A stretch of 61,073 bases of DNA from a virus. The notes under the pieces were generated by a model. The model was not told the origin of the DNA. It did no database searches and was given only the letters and a program-made list of their open reading frames with translations. The stretch is taken from IMG/VR virus record IMGVR_UViG_3300022747_000019, positions 1 through 61,073 of that record. One strand, written 5' to 3'. Made by a program: the position numbers and the translations under genes. Of this stretch, positions 40,878-46,953 are shown piece by piece (position 1 is the stretch's first letter; every line of letters begins with the position of its first letter).

Positions 40878-40932
40878 GAATTTTTGGTTGAAGTATCGCA
40901 CTTCGATCTTTTTAGCTAAAAAAGGAAATCAT

Positions 40933-41208
40933 ATGATTAAAACTAAAGCAACTGATGCTGGCAAGGTTGGTGGAAACTACCCAGCAGGCGAAACCCTAAC
41001 AGGTACTGAAAAGACTCGTGTTGGTGGTCAAATGCCTTCTACAGACCCACTACCAACTATGGCCGACCAATTCCCTTGGTTAACTGCCACAGCTTCTGCT
41101 CAAACTGCTCAAGCACAAGATTCACAAACATTACCAATGTTTAGTCCAAGTGCTGGTTTCACAGATACCGGCGCTTCTAGCACTGGCGATCTAGGTGGAG
41201 CAGCTTAA
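40933..41208 (+). CDS. Hypothetical protein ending GDLGGAA, first of a pair
   Basis: 91 aa, low complexity (Thr, Ala, Gln, Pro), with AAAGGA upstream. Its C-terminus STGDLGGAA is nearly repeated by the next gene. Possibly a small structural protein; unknown. Confidence 0.55.
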   Translation: MIKTKATDAGKVGGNYPAGETLTGTEKTRVGGQMPSTDPLPTMADQFPWLTATASAQTAQAQDSQTLPMFSPSAGFTDTGASSTGDLGGAA

Positions 41209-41209
41209 T

Positions 41210-41431
41210 ATGGCCACGGATCGTACTAATATACCAGTTACTGGCGTACACCTTGTCAGTAACAACATGGCAATTGCACATACACCGGCATACTTAGTAG
41301 ATAATCCAGTAGGTCTAGCAGTAGAAGGTACTTCTACTCCTAATGCTGGACTGTCTGTATTTATGAATCCTGTTGAAGGAAACGTAGATACTGGCGTAAG
41401 CCATGAAGGTGATTTAGGCGGAGCCGCTTAA
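41210..41431 (+). CDS. Hypothetical protein ending GDLGGAA, second of a pair
   Basis: 73 aa from ATG 41210. Beta-type composition; C-terminus HEGDLGGAA like its neighbour, suggesting a shared recognition tail. AGGTGGAG upstream. Confidence 0.55.
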   Translation: MATDRTNIPVTGVHLVSNNMAIAHTPAYLVDNPVGLAVEGTSTPNAGLSVFMNPVEGNVDTGVSHEGDLGGAA

Positions 41432-41438
41432 TTTACCT

Positions 41439-41462
41439 AATAGCCCTAGCAATAGGGCTATT
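41439..41462 (+). terminator. Terminator
   Basis: AATAGCCCTA-GCAA-TAGGGCTATT stem-loop after the gene pair. Its 3' flank merges into the next long stem. Confidence 0.75.
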
Positions 41463-41535
41463 TAATATAGAGACTGGTGTTGTTATGGTGGAACAACTAA
41501 AGGGACGCCCAATCCCAACAGTCTTTATATTAAAT
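41460..41535 (+). ncRNA. Long-stem RNA element
   Basis: ATTTAATATAGAGACTG pairs with 41519-41535 (17 bp, one G-U). Inside are GTTGTT/AACAAC and GGG/CCC hairpins, giving a three-way junction. It ends 4 nt before tRNA-Glu. Confidence 0.55.
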
Positions 41536-41539
41536 ATAT

Positions 41540-41614
41540 GCTCCCGTCGTCTACTGGCTAGGACGCTGCCCTTTCAAGGCGGAAAAGACGGATCGAAACC
41601 GTTCGGGAGTACCA
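41540..41614 (+). tRNA. tRNA-Glu (TTC), second copy
   Basis: Acceptor GCTCCCG/CGGGAGT, anticodon loop CTTTCAA, CCA; T-loop ATCGAAA. Confidence 0.88.
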
Positions 41615-41619
41615 ATTAC

Positions 41620-41695
41620 ATCCTATTCATCTAGAGGCCAAGGATAACTGGTTTTCATCCAGTTCACGTCGGTTCGAATCCGGCATAGGATGCCA
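41620..41695 (+). tRNA. tRNA-Glu (TTC), third copy
   Basis: Acceptor ATCCTAT/ATAGGAT, anticodon arm ACTGG-TTTTCAT-CCAGT, Glu-type D-arm (TTCATCTAGAGG), CCA. Confidence 0.88.
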
Positions 41696-41748
41696 GAACT
41701 CGCCTGACTGGTGGCGTACAATGAGATAAGTAACCAGTCACAAATTTC

Positions 41749-41823
41749 ACTGATGTAGCTCAGCGGCAGAGCAATCGCTTGATAAGCGATAGGTCGAGGT
41801 CTCGGAATCCTCCATCAGTACCA
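41749..41823 (+). tRNA. tRNA-Ile (GAT)
   Basis: Acceptor ACTGATG/CATCAGT, anticodon arm ATCGC-TTGATAA-GCGAT, CCA. The T-loop is enlarged (GAGG-TCTCGGAAT-CCTC), so it may be defective. Confidence 0.8.
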
Positions 41824-41924
41824 AAACAATCATGCAGGTAGATAGACGCCAGAATGATCTTTAGTCCAATAGTGTTTATGGCTAATAACTATACACCTTT
41901 TTACACATCACACAAGGAATTATT

Positions 41925-42152
41925 ATGAATCCATTTGAAATCCGCGCTCAGCTGATTGAACAAGCTGCTGACTTCCTAAAGCGTCAGCACGAAATCAATA
42001 CTGAGTTCGCTAAGAAAACATTCGACGAACTGGTTAAGCAAGGCCAAAAAGTGCAAGCCGATTACAAAGCATACATGCCAGAAATGTATAGCTTTGAAGA
42101 CGTTATTGCTCAGGCTGAGAAGCTATACGGGTTTGTCAAAAATGCTAAGTGA
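41925..42152 (+). CDS. Conserved-type small phage protein, 75 aa
   Basis: MNPFEIRAQLIEQAADFLKRQHEINTEF..., helical. The MNPFEIR start recurs in many large phages without known function. AAGGA upstream. Confidence 0.65.
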   Translation: MNPFEIRAQLIEQAADFLKRQHEINTEFAKKTFDELVKQGQKVQADYKAYMPEMYSFEDVIAQAEKLYGFVKNAK

Positions 42153-42303
42153 GTTAATGAGCCGTGTGCAGGAAATGTTCAAGCCCTACACATTAGATCA
42201 ATTCATAGCAGACGGTAATCCACAAGATCATAATGACGTTCAGCGTCTAGAAAGAATCTGGCAGGATTATCAGAACAAGCGTTTATTCAACACTTGTTAT
42301 TGA
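42142..42303 (+). CDS. Small hypothetical protein, 53 aa
   Basis: MLSELMSRVQEMFKPYTLDQFI..., with a helix DVQRLERIWQDYQ. Overlaps the previous stop by 11 nt. Confidence 0.6.
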   Translation: MLSELMSRVQEMFKPYTLDQFIADGNPQDHNDVQRLERIWQDYQNKRLFNTCY

Positions 42304-42311
42304 ACATATAT

Positions 42312-42382
42312 CGCGGTGAGTCAGGGTAGAAGCAAGTCTCATAAGCTCCGCTTAGATGGTTCGAGTCCATCCACCGCAACCA
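42312..42382 (+). tRNA. tRNA-Met (CAT), initiator-like and short
   Basis: C1-A72 mismatch (CGCGGTG/CACCGCA) is the initiator hallmark; anticodon loop CTCATAA; T-arm intact; CCA. Only 71 nt: the D-arm and anticodon stem are reduced, so function is doubtful. Confidence 0.65.
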
Positions 42383-42415
42383 AAACCAGTGCAGCTGCGA
42401 TGATTAAGATCGCAC

Positions 42416-42490
42416 GGAAATATAGCACAGCGGTAGTGCACATCCTTCATACGGATTAGGTCGGGAGTTCGAATCTCTCTATTTCCACCA
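42416..42490 (+). tRNA. tRNA-Met (CAT)
   Basis: Acceptor GGAAATA/TATTTCC, D-arm GCAC/GTGC, anticodon loop TTCATAC, T-loop TTCGAAT, CCA. A TGCGAT/ATCGCA hairpin precedes it. Confidence 0.88.
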
Positions 42491-42505
42491 CAAAAAATAT
42501 TGGCT

Positions 42506-42534
42506 TGTTTTAAAATGCCAAAGCCTGTATAATT
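42506..42534 (+). promoter_or_regulatory. Promoter
   Basis: Approximate position: TTGTTT, 17 nt, TATAAT. Confidence 0.55.
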
Positions 42535-42588
42535 ATTGTTTTCGGTGAGAGAAGTAAAGTTACAATGAACAGATTCTGAAATTTGTAC

Positions 42589-42617
42589 TTGTTCTCTCAT
42601 TGATTTTCAAGTATAAT
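42589..42617 (+). promoter_or_regulatory. Promoter of the long-stem RNA before Ro60
   Basis: TTGTTC, 17 nt, TATAAT. Expected start near 42624 coincides with the first base of the long stem below. Confidence 0.7.
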
Positions 42618-42622
42618 TTATA

Positions 42623-42870
42623 CTTAAATTAAACACTCTGACCGTAGCGACAGAAGTCAGTTACTTCATAACTTAAAGTACTATGATGTAACGACTATAC
42701 CGCCGAATTGGTCGCGGCTGTGAAACCTAAGGGCTTGTTCCCGTTCACATTAATCTAGGTAGTGAGCAATACACTTAAAAATAAGAAGTGGTTTAGGTAA
42801 AGCAACCACTTTAATCAAAAACTCCAGAACTGTTTTCGAACATTCTCGGTTTAGTGTGTTTAATTTAGGT
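42623..42870 (+). ncRNA. Candidate Y-type RNA: about 245 nt, paired ends
   Basis: A 14-bp helix joins 42623-42636 with 42856-42869 (two wobbles). Interior hairpins: CTGAC/GTCAG, GTTAC/GTAAC, CCGC/GCGG, GTGAA/TTCAC and AGTGGTT/AACCACT. Paired 5' and 3' ends next to a TROVE gene are the Y RNA layout. The Ro60-binding consensus was not confirmed. Confidence 0.5.
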
Positions 42871-42990
42871 ATAGTGAAAGAAACAGCTACTTCTGACTGT
42901 TAATCAGGGAGTCTAGGTTCGAATCCTAGCAGGTCGTCTTAGATCTGTAATGTAATGGTAGCATCCTTCCGTTCTGTTTCGCCTTGTTCT
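42871..42990 (+). ncRNA. Permuted tRNA-like RNA (Asn-type), candidate YrlA-like Y RNA
   Basis: In order: anticodon arm TCTGA-CTGTTAA-TCAGG (42892-42908, GTT), T-arm CTAGG-TTCGAAT-CCTAG (42913-42929), acceptor 3' strand CAGGTC (42930-42935), loop GTCTTA, acceptor 5' strand GATCTG (42942-42947), D-arm ATGT-AATGGTA-GCAT (42950-42964). This is a tRNA with its acceptor ends joined and opened between D and anticodon arms. GAAACAG (42880) can pair CTGTTTC (42974) to close it. It ends in the leader of the Ro60 gene. YrlA Y RNAs carry such tRNA-like modules. Confidence 0.7.
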
Positions 42991-43011
42991 TATCTATTTA
43001 AAAGGAATCAA

Positions 43012-44322
43012 ATGTCTTCGATCAATCGTGTTGTTCGTACACCTGCATTTAACTCTGTGGGTACAAAAGTGCCTGCTATTAATGCAGAGCGTCAACTAAA
43101 GCGTGTTACTCTTGCAGCTATGCTGTGGGATAATCAGTTTTATCTTGATGGTAAAACTCACGCAGAACTGGTCAAAGACCTTGTGGCTAAAGTCGCTCCT
43201 GAAAAGGTAACGGCTCTAGCTGAGGAAGCCCGTACAAAGTTCAAACTGCGTCACATTCCTCTGTTGCTTGCCCGCGAGCTTGCTCGAAACGGAAAACTGC
43301 AAGCAAACGCGTTGACTAATGTCATTCAGCGTCCAGACGAAATGTCTGAGTTCCTGTCCATTTATTGGAAGGAAGGCAAATCTGCTGTGTCGAACCAGGT
43401 TAAAAAAGGCTTAGCGGCTTGTTTTAACAAGTTCAATGAGTACCAGCTTGCCAAATGGAATAAGAACTCTGCCGCAATCAAATTGCGTGATGTGATGTTC
43501 ATTTCCCACCCTAAACCGCAAAATGCCGAGCAAGAGGCGCTTTTCAAGCGCATCGCGGCTGATACACTTGAGACACCAGACACATGGGAAACTCAACTAT
43601 CTAGCGGCGCAGATAAGTGTGGTACGTTTACCCGTCTTATGACGGAAAAGAAACTAGGAGCCCTAGCTTTCTTGCGTAATCTGCGTAATATGCGCGACAG
43701 TGGTGTTTCGGATTCCCTTATCCGTAGTTATGCATCTACTGTTGACGTTAGCAAAGTCCTGCCATTCCGCTATATTGCGGCGGCTCGTATTGTACCACAA
43801 TACGAAGACATGCTAGAAACAATGATGTTCCGTAGCCTAGCTACACATCAAAAAATCCCTGGAAAGACAGTCTTGTTAATCGACGTTAGCGGCAGCATGT
43901 TCGGTACCAAGATTTCCGCAAAATCAGATCTAGATCGCTTCGATGCGGCAGCAGCACTCGCTATGTTGTGCCGTGAAGTATGCGAAGAAGTCGAGATTTA
44001 TAGCTTTAGTAACAATGCTGTGCGTGTCGCACCTCGTCGCGGATTTGCTCTCCGTGAAGCTATTACAAACTCTCAAGGTCACGGTGGAACTGCCTTAGGC
44101 AATTCCATGAAGACTGTGAACGGCAATGGTTCGTATGATCGTTGTATCGTGTTCACTGACGAGCAAAGCTATGATCGCCCAGGTGCTCCTCGTGGCCGTG
44201 GTTACGTTGTTAACGTAGCAAGCTACCAAAACGGAGTTAACCATAGTGCATGGACAGAGATTAACGGCTTTAGCGAGTCTGTTATCGACTATATCCAAGC
44301 CTTGGAGCAGGAAGCTGCTTAA
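43012..44322 (+). CDS. Ro60/TROVE-domain protein with vWA domain
   Basis: 436 aa from ATG 43012 (AAAAGGA upstream). Residues about 1-280 are helical repeats of a TROVE ring (LARELARNGKLQANALTN, AFLRNLRNMRDSGVSD). Residues about 280-430 are a von Willebrand A fold with MIDAS (LLIDVSGSMFG, GGTALG, FTDEQSYD). Ro60 orthologues bind Y RNAs and misfolded RNA and can tether them to polynucleotide phosphorylase. Candidate tRNA-mimic RNAs lie on both sides. Some other phages with tRNA arrays also carry Ro60. Confidence 0.9.
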   Translation: MSSINRVVRTPAFNSVGTKVPAINAERQLKRVTLAAMLWDNQFYLDGKTHAELVKDLVAKVAPEKVTALAEEARTKFKLRHIPLLLARELARNGKLQANALTNVIQRPDEMSEFLSIYWKEGKSAVSNQVKKGLAACFNKFNEYQLAKWNKNSAAIKLRDVMFISHPKPQNAEQEALFKRIAADTLETPDTWETQLSSGADKCGTFTRLMTEKKLGALAFLRNLRNMRDSGVSDSLIRSYASTVDVSKVLPFRYIAAARIVPQYEDMLETMMFRSLATHQKIPGKTVLLIDVSGSMFGTKISAKSDLDRFDAAAALAMLCREVCEEVEIYSFSNNAVRVAPRRGFALREAITNSQGHGGTALGNSMKTVNGNGSYDRCIVFTDEQSYDRPGAPRGRGYVVNVASYQNGVNHSAWTEINGFSESVIDYIQALEQEAA

Positions 44323-44384
44323 TTAACTTACCCACGACCCAAGCCTGTAGCCAGTCAGGTGTTAGAAAGGTGGGGCTCTAAGCT
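44323..44384 (+). other. Short hairpin region after Ro60
   Basis: CCCAC/GTGGG encloses CCTG/CAGG between 44330 and 44375. No T tract, so probably not a terminator. Confidence 0.35.
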
Positions 44385-44481
44385 AAGGGCTTAGATTAGC
44401 ATATGGTGCACAAGTACAGTTACTTCTATTTGGTTTGAAAACACACTGTACTTACTTATTCCTATGTTAATCTAAGCCCTT
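44385..44481 (+). ncRNA. Candidate Y-type RNA after Ro60
   Basis: AAGGGCTTAGATTAGCATA pairs with 44463-44481 (19 bp, one G-U). After an internal loop a 9-bp stem AAGTACAGT/ACTGTACTT closes a 24-nt loop. Stem-loop-stem RNA of 97 nt with paired ends, directly downstream of the Ro60 gene. Confidence 0.55.
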
Positions 44482-44489
44482 TGTGTTTT

Positions 44490-44587
44490 TAACAGATACA
44501 TCCTCCAAAAACCGCCCAACTCGCGGTTCTACCGGCTGTGACGGGAGTCCAGCCTCTGTTATTGTTGTTCAAGGGTTTAACCTTTAT
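44490..44587 (+). ncRNA. Three-way-junction RNA segment
   Basis: AACAGA/TCTGTT encloses ACCGC-ccaactc-GCGGT and GGCT/AGCC hairpins. Possibly part of the next RNA. Unassigned. Confidence 0.35.
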
Positions 44588-44723
44588 TGCTTTGGCGATA
44601 GTTGCAGTTTCATCAAAAGTTCGATTCTTTTATTTCCAGCCAAAAATTTTTGGAAATTCGCCAAGTGGTATGGCACCGGAACTGATAATCCGGCAAAAAC
44701 TCTGTAACGCCCTATTCCAAGCA
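44588..44723 (+). ncRNA. Permuted tRNA-like RNA (Ile-type), candidate Y RNA
   Basis: In order: T-arm AAAAG-TTCGATT-CTTTT (44615-44631), acceptor 3' strand ATTTCCA (44632-44638), discriminator G and CCA (44639-44642), linker AAAATTTT, acceptor 5' strand TGGAAAT (44651-44657, 7 of 7 pairs), D-arm GCCA-AGTGGTA-TGGC (44660-44674), anticodon arm CCGGA-ACTGATAA-TCCGG (44676-44693, GAT, 8-nt loop). Ends close by GTTGCAG (44601) with CTGTAAC (44702), plus TGCTT/AAGCA. Opened in the variable region, unlike the Asn-type copy. Confidence 0.75.
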
Positions 44724-44726
44724 TTT

Positions 44727-44800
44727 ATCTCGCTAGTGTAATGGCAGCATACCGGTCTCCAAAACCGTTGGTCGGGGTTCGAGTCCCTGGCGGGATGCCA
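44727..44800 (+). tRNA. tRNA-Trp (CCA)
   Basis: Acceptor ATCTCGC/GCGGGAT, anticodon loop CTCCAAA, T-loop TTCGAGT, GCCA. Its 3' end starts the 161-bp duplication. Confidence 0.9.
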
Positions 44801-44810
44801 AATTTTAGAT

Positions 44811-44839
44811 TTGTCGCGGATTGCTTTTTGCGATATAAT
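44811..44839 (+). promoter_or_regulatory. Promoter between tRNAs
   Basis: TTGTCG, 17 nt, TATAAT; repeated at 45037-45065 in the second copy. Confidence 0.7.
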
Positions 44840-44852
44840 TATTCTTTAAATC

Positions 44853-44936
44853 GGAGTGAACGGAACAACGGTGTTCTAGCGGGCTGTAACCCCGTGGCCT
44901 TATGGTAGGTAGGTTCGATCCCTACTCACTCCACCA
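44853..44936 (+). tRNA. tRNA-Tyr (GTA), copy 1
   Basis: Acceptor GGAGTGA/TCACTCC, anticodon arm GCGGG-CTGTAAC-CCCGT, class II variable arm, CCA. Confidence 0.93.
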
Positions 44937-44942
44937 AATTAT

Positions 44943-45026
44943 GGGACTGTGGTGTAATAGGTAGCCACAGGAGACTTAAAATCTCCCGCCTTGTGCGTGC
45001 CGGTTCGAGTCCCTGGCGGGATGCCA
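44943..45026 (+). pseudogene. Chimeric tRNA-Leu (TAA) with tRNA-Trp 3' end
   Basis: Positions to the T-loop match the intact tRNA-Leu at 45266 (loop CTTAAAA, same variable arm), but from GGTTCGAGTCC onward it is the 3' end of tRNA-Trp. The acceptor (GGGACTG vs GCGGGAT) and T-stem no longer pair, so it is probably non-functional. Confidence 0.8.
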
Positions 45027-45078
45027 AATTTTAGATTTGTCGCGGATTGCTTTTTGCGATATAATTATTCTTTAAATC

Positions 45079-45162
45079 GGAGTGAATGGAACAATGGCGT
45101 TCTAGCCGGCTGTAACCCGGTGGCCTTATGGCAGGTAGGTTCGATCCCTACTCACTCCACCA
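45079..45162 (+). tRNA. tRNA-Tyr (GTA), copy 2
   Basis: As copy 1, with substitutions such as anticodon stem CCGG/CCGG that keep pairing. Confidence 0.92.
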
Positions 45163-45163
45163 G

Positions 45164-45257
45164 TTTTCTTTAACGTGCTGACTTTCTGAGTTAGATTCAA
45201 TGGAGGGCTGATTTGAATCTCAGCCAAGACTTAGTGTAAGCGGCACGTTAAAGAAAA
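45164..45257 (+). ncRNA. Long-stem RNA element
   Basis: TTTTCTTTAACGTGC pairs perfectly with 45243-45257 (15 bp). Inside, CTGA(gtta)GATTCAA pairs TTGAATCTCAG. Between tRNA-Tyr and tRNA-Leu. Confidence 0.6.
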
Positions 45258-45265
45258 TTACAAAT

Positions 45266-45349
45266 GCGACTGTGGCGTAATTGGTAGCCGCAAGGGACTT
45301 AAAATCCCTCGCCTTGTGCGTGCCGGTTCGAGTCCGGCCAGTCGTACCA
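45266..45349 (+). tRNA. tRNA-Leu (TAA)
   Basis: Acceptor GCGACTG/CAGTCGT, anticodon arm AGGGA-CTTAAAA-TCCCT, class II variable arm, T-arm GCCGG-TTCGAGT-CCGGC, CCA. Confidence 0.93.
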
Positions 45350-45353
45350 TATT

Positions 45354-45429
45354 GGGTCTAAAGTGTTCATGGACGCACGCGGCACTGTCACTGCCGAAGA
45401 GTGGGGATCGTTACCCCCTAGACCCGCCA
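45354..45429 (+). tRNA. tRNA-Asp (GTC), divergent T-loop
   Basis: Acceptor GGGTCTA/TAGACCC, D-arm GTGT/GCAC, anticodon arm CGGCA-CTGTCAC-TGCCG, GCCA. T-loop is ATCGTTA in a GGGG/CCCC stem instead of TTCGANY; the same loop occurs in tRNA-Gly at 48876. Confidence 0.72.
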
Positions 45430-45518
45430 AAACCTGCCTTAGGTCCGTGTCGTTCCGGTTAGAGCGTCCGTAACTCATCCGTTGGATACGATAAGTCCAA
45501 GCTGGAACCGTAACCAGC
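45430..45518 (+). ncRNA. Unassigned structured spacer
   Basis: GCTGG-AACCGTAA-CCAGC hairpin, plus ATCC-GTT-GGAT and a GGTCCG word. tRNA-like in parts but no acceptor stem. Confidence 0.3.
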
Positions 45519-45623
45519 ATAATTAATTCTAGCGAGAATGCGCTATAGTGTGTAGGTTGATTTCCTCCTTCCGTCAACTGAAGCTCACTCGGGGATTGCG
45601 CACCGGGCGCTAGAATTAATTAT
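45519..45623 (+). ncRNA. Long-stem RNA element
   Basis: ATAATTAATTCTAGCG pairs perfectly with 45608-45623 (16 bp). Inside are TGCGC/GCGCA and GTTGA/TCAAC stems. Confidence 0.6.
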
Positions 45624-45634
45624 GAGGAACATAA

Positions 45635-45814
45635 ATGACTCCAAATAACATACGAGAACTGCTACTTCCCTTAGTTGGAGAAGATTTAGTAGATTCTTGG
45701 TATACTAGCCCTAACAAGGCTTTTGATAATAAAACTCCTGAACAGATGTTCGAGGAAGGTAAGCGCAAAGAAGTCTTTGATTACCTTATCGCGCAAATGG
45801 ATCAAGGTAGTTAA
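45635..45814 (+). CDS. Small protein resembling MbcA/ParS/Xre toxin-binding domain
   Basis: 59 aa. SWYTSPNKAFDNKTPEQMFEEGKRKEVFDYLI matches the C-terminal antitoxin pattern (W...PN.AF...TP.......G....V...L). No HTH and no adjacent RES-type toxin gene, so perhaps an orphan anti-toxin-system decoy. GAGGAA upstream. Confidence 0.65.
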   Translation: MTPNNIRELLLPLVGEDLVDSWYTSPNKAFDNKTPEQMFEEGKRKEVFDYLIAQMDQGS

Positions 45815-45822
45815 CCGAATAT

Positions 45823-45897
45823 TCCAGAGTAGCACAGCGGTAGTGCAGTTGACTGTTAATCAATTGGTCGTAGGTTCGATCCCTGCCTCTGGAGCCA
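45823..45897 (+). tRNA. tRNA-Asn (GTT)
   Basis: Acceptor TCCAGAG/CTCTGGA, anticodon loop CTGTTAA, T-loop TTCGATC, GCCA. Confidence 0.93.
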
Positions 45898-46029
45898 GAA
45901 TTTTTAGTCTTAGCGACTTGATTAGTTACTTCTTTTTACTTTTAATAAAAACGACTGGGGTTCGATTCCCTGGAGGCCGCTGGTGCATGGGCCAATTTCT
46001 AATCTATCTATTCTAGACTAATTTCATGT
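45898..46029 (+). ncRNA. Spacer with orphan T-arm and imperfect long stem
   Basis: CTGGGG-TTCGATT-CCCTGG near 45951-45970 is a complete T-arm without matching acceptor. Flanks TTAGTCT/AGACTAA can pair. Possibly a decayed tRNA or another tRNA-like RNA. Confidence 0.35.
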
Positions 46030-46103
46030 TGGGGAATGGTGTAATGGTAGCACTTGTGATTTTGATTCAGACAGTCTAGGTTCGATCCCTAGTTCCCCTG
46101 CCA
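46030..46103 (+). tRNA. tRNA-Gln (TTG)
   Basis: Acceptor TGGGGAA/TTCCCCT (first pair U-U), D-arm GGTGTAATGGTAGCAC, anticodon loop TTTTGAT, T-loop TTCGATC, GCCA. Confidence 0.88.
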
Positions 46104-46116
46104 CCTAATCTAATAA

Positions 46117-46193
46117 CCGTCTTTAGCACAACTGGAAAGTGTCCTGGCCTACGAAGTCATGGGGTGGGAGTTCGAATCTCTCAGGACGGACCA
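46117..46193 (+). tRNA. tRNA-Arg (ACG)
   Basis: Acceptor CCGTCTT/AGGACGG, anticodon loop CTACGAA, T-loop TTCGAAT, CCA. A34 would need deamination by host TadA. Confidence 0.88.
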
Positions 46194-46199
46194 TATATC

Positions 46200-46670
46200 A
46201 TGCGTAAATTTAACATTGAAGAAGTGAAAGAGTTCATTCGTAATTCTAGTCCTGAAACTAAGATTTATCTTGGTGCGGATTCAGAACGCGTTATGGCACA
46301 CGGAAAATGGTACGCTGATTATACCTTAGCTATTGTTGTACACATTGATGGTAAACATGGCTGTAAGATTTTCGGTGACGTTCAACGTGAAAGAGATTGG
46401 GATCAAAAAGCTAATAAGCCTTCTATGCGTCTAATGCAAGAAGTTTATAAGATTAGTGATTTGTTCCATGAACTGTCAGACGTTCTAGAAGATCGTTATG
46501 TTGAAGTTCACTTGGATATTAACCCTAATGAACGGTATAAATCCTCAGCAGTTGTACAACAAGCTGTTGGATATATCAAAGGCACTTGTAACATTGATGC
46601 ACAAGTTAAGCCAAAAGCCTTCGCAGCTTCCTATGCTGCGGATCGTTTAAAATTTGTATTGAGTAATTAA
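46200..46670 (+). CDS. RNase H-like YkuK/DUF458 family protein
   Basis: 156 aa. IYLGADSERV, YTLAIVVHIDG, VEVHLDINPN, SSAVVQQAVGYIKG and KPKAFAASYAADRL follow the DUF458 (YkuK) RNase H-like pattern with conserved acidic residues. Begins 6 nt after tRNA-Arg. Confidence 0.75.
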   Translation: MRKFNIEEVKEFIRNSSPETKIYLGADSERVMAHGKWYADYTLAIVVHIDGKHGCKIFGDVQRERDWDQKANKPSMRLMQEVYKISDLFHELSDVLEDRYVEVHLDINPNERYKSSAVVQQAVGYIKGTCNIDAQVKPKAFAASYAADRLKFVLSN

Positions 46671-46671
46671 A

Positions 46672-46875
46672 ATGACTGATAGATTTGATCTTGAGCAGAA
46701 TATTATGCAATGCTGGAATGTTTGTGATGACATTCAGCTAATGCTTGATAGCTGGGATAAGATGACTGAAGACGAGAAGCAGAACTTGCTAATCGGAGTG
46801 AAGCAAATGTATCAGTTGAAGTTTGAAAAGTGCTGGGACAACTTTGAAAAGTGTGTCAGTACAAGACAGATTTAA
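46672..46875 (+). CDS. Small acidic phage protein, 67 aa
   Basis: MTDRFDLEQNIMQCWNVCDDIQLML...; this small family is common in large phages. One nt after the previous stop. Confidence 0.65.
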   Translation: MTDRFDLEQNIMQCWNVCDDIQLMLDSWDKMTEDEKQNLLIGVKQMYQLKFEKCWDNFEKCVSTRQI

Positions 46876-46876
46876 T

Positions 46877-46952
46877 GTTGGTGTGACCCGAACGGTGAGG
46901 GCCCGGATTGCAAATCCGTAGTATGCAGGTTCGAGTCCTGTCACCAACTCCA
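46877..46952 (+). tRNA. tRNA-Cys (GCA)
   Basis: Acceptor GTTGGTG/CACCAAC, anticodon arm CGGA-TTGCAAA-TCCG, T-loop TTCGAGT, TCCA. Begins 1 nt after a stop codon. Confidence 0.93.
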
Positions 46953-46953
46953 T

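Larger units (their letters stand above)
44776..45162 (+). repeat. 161-bp direct duplication (tRNA-Trp 3' end, promoter, tRNA-Tyr)
   Basis: 44776-44936 is repeated at 45002-45162 with a few differences, all inside tRNA-Tyr. The right copy is fused to the body of a tRNA-Leu. Confidence 0.88.

Noticed and set aside
42312-42490. Interpreting both CAT tRNAs as elongator Met
   Set aside because: The first has the C1-A72 mismatch of initiators, so it is called initiator-like, although shortened.
42352-42600. Minus-strand ORFs across tRNAs (also 36456, 38002, 38475, 45299)
   Set aside because: These are antisense translations of tRNA genes, a known artefact.
37891-45257. Hammerhead cores in the other long-stem elements
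   Set aside because: I looked for CTGANGA followed by GAA in each and found none.
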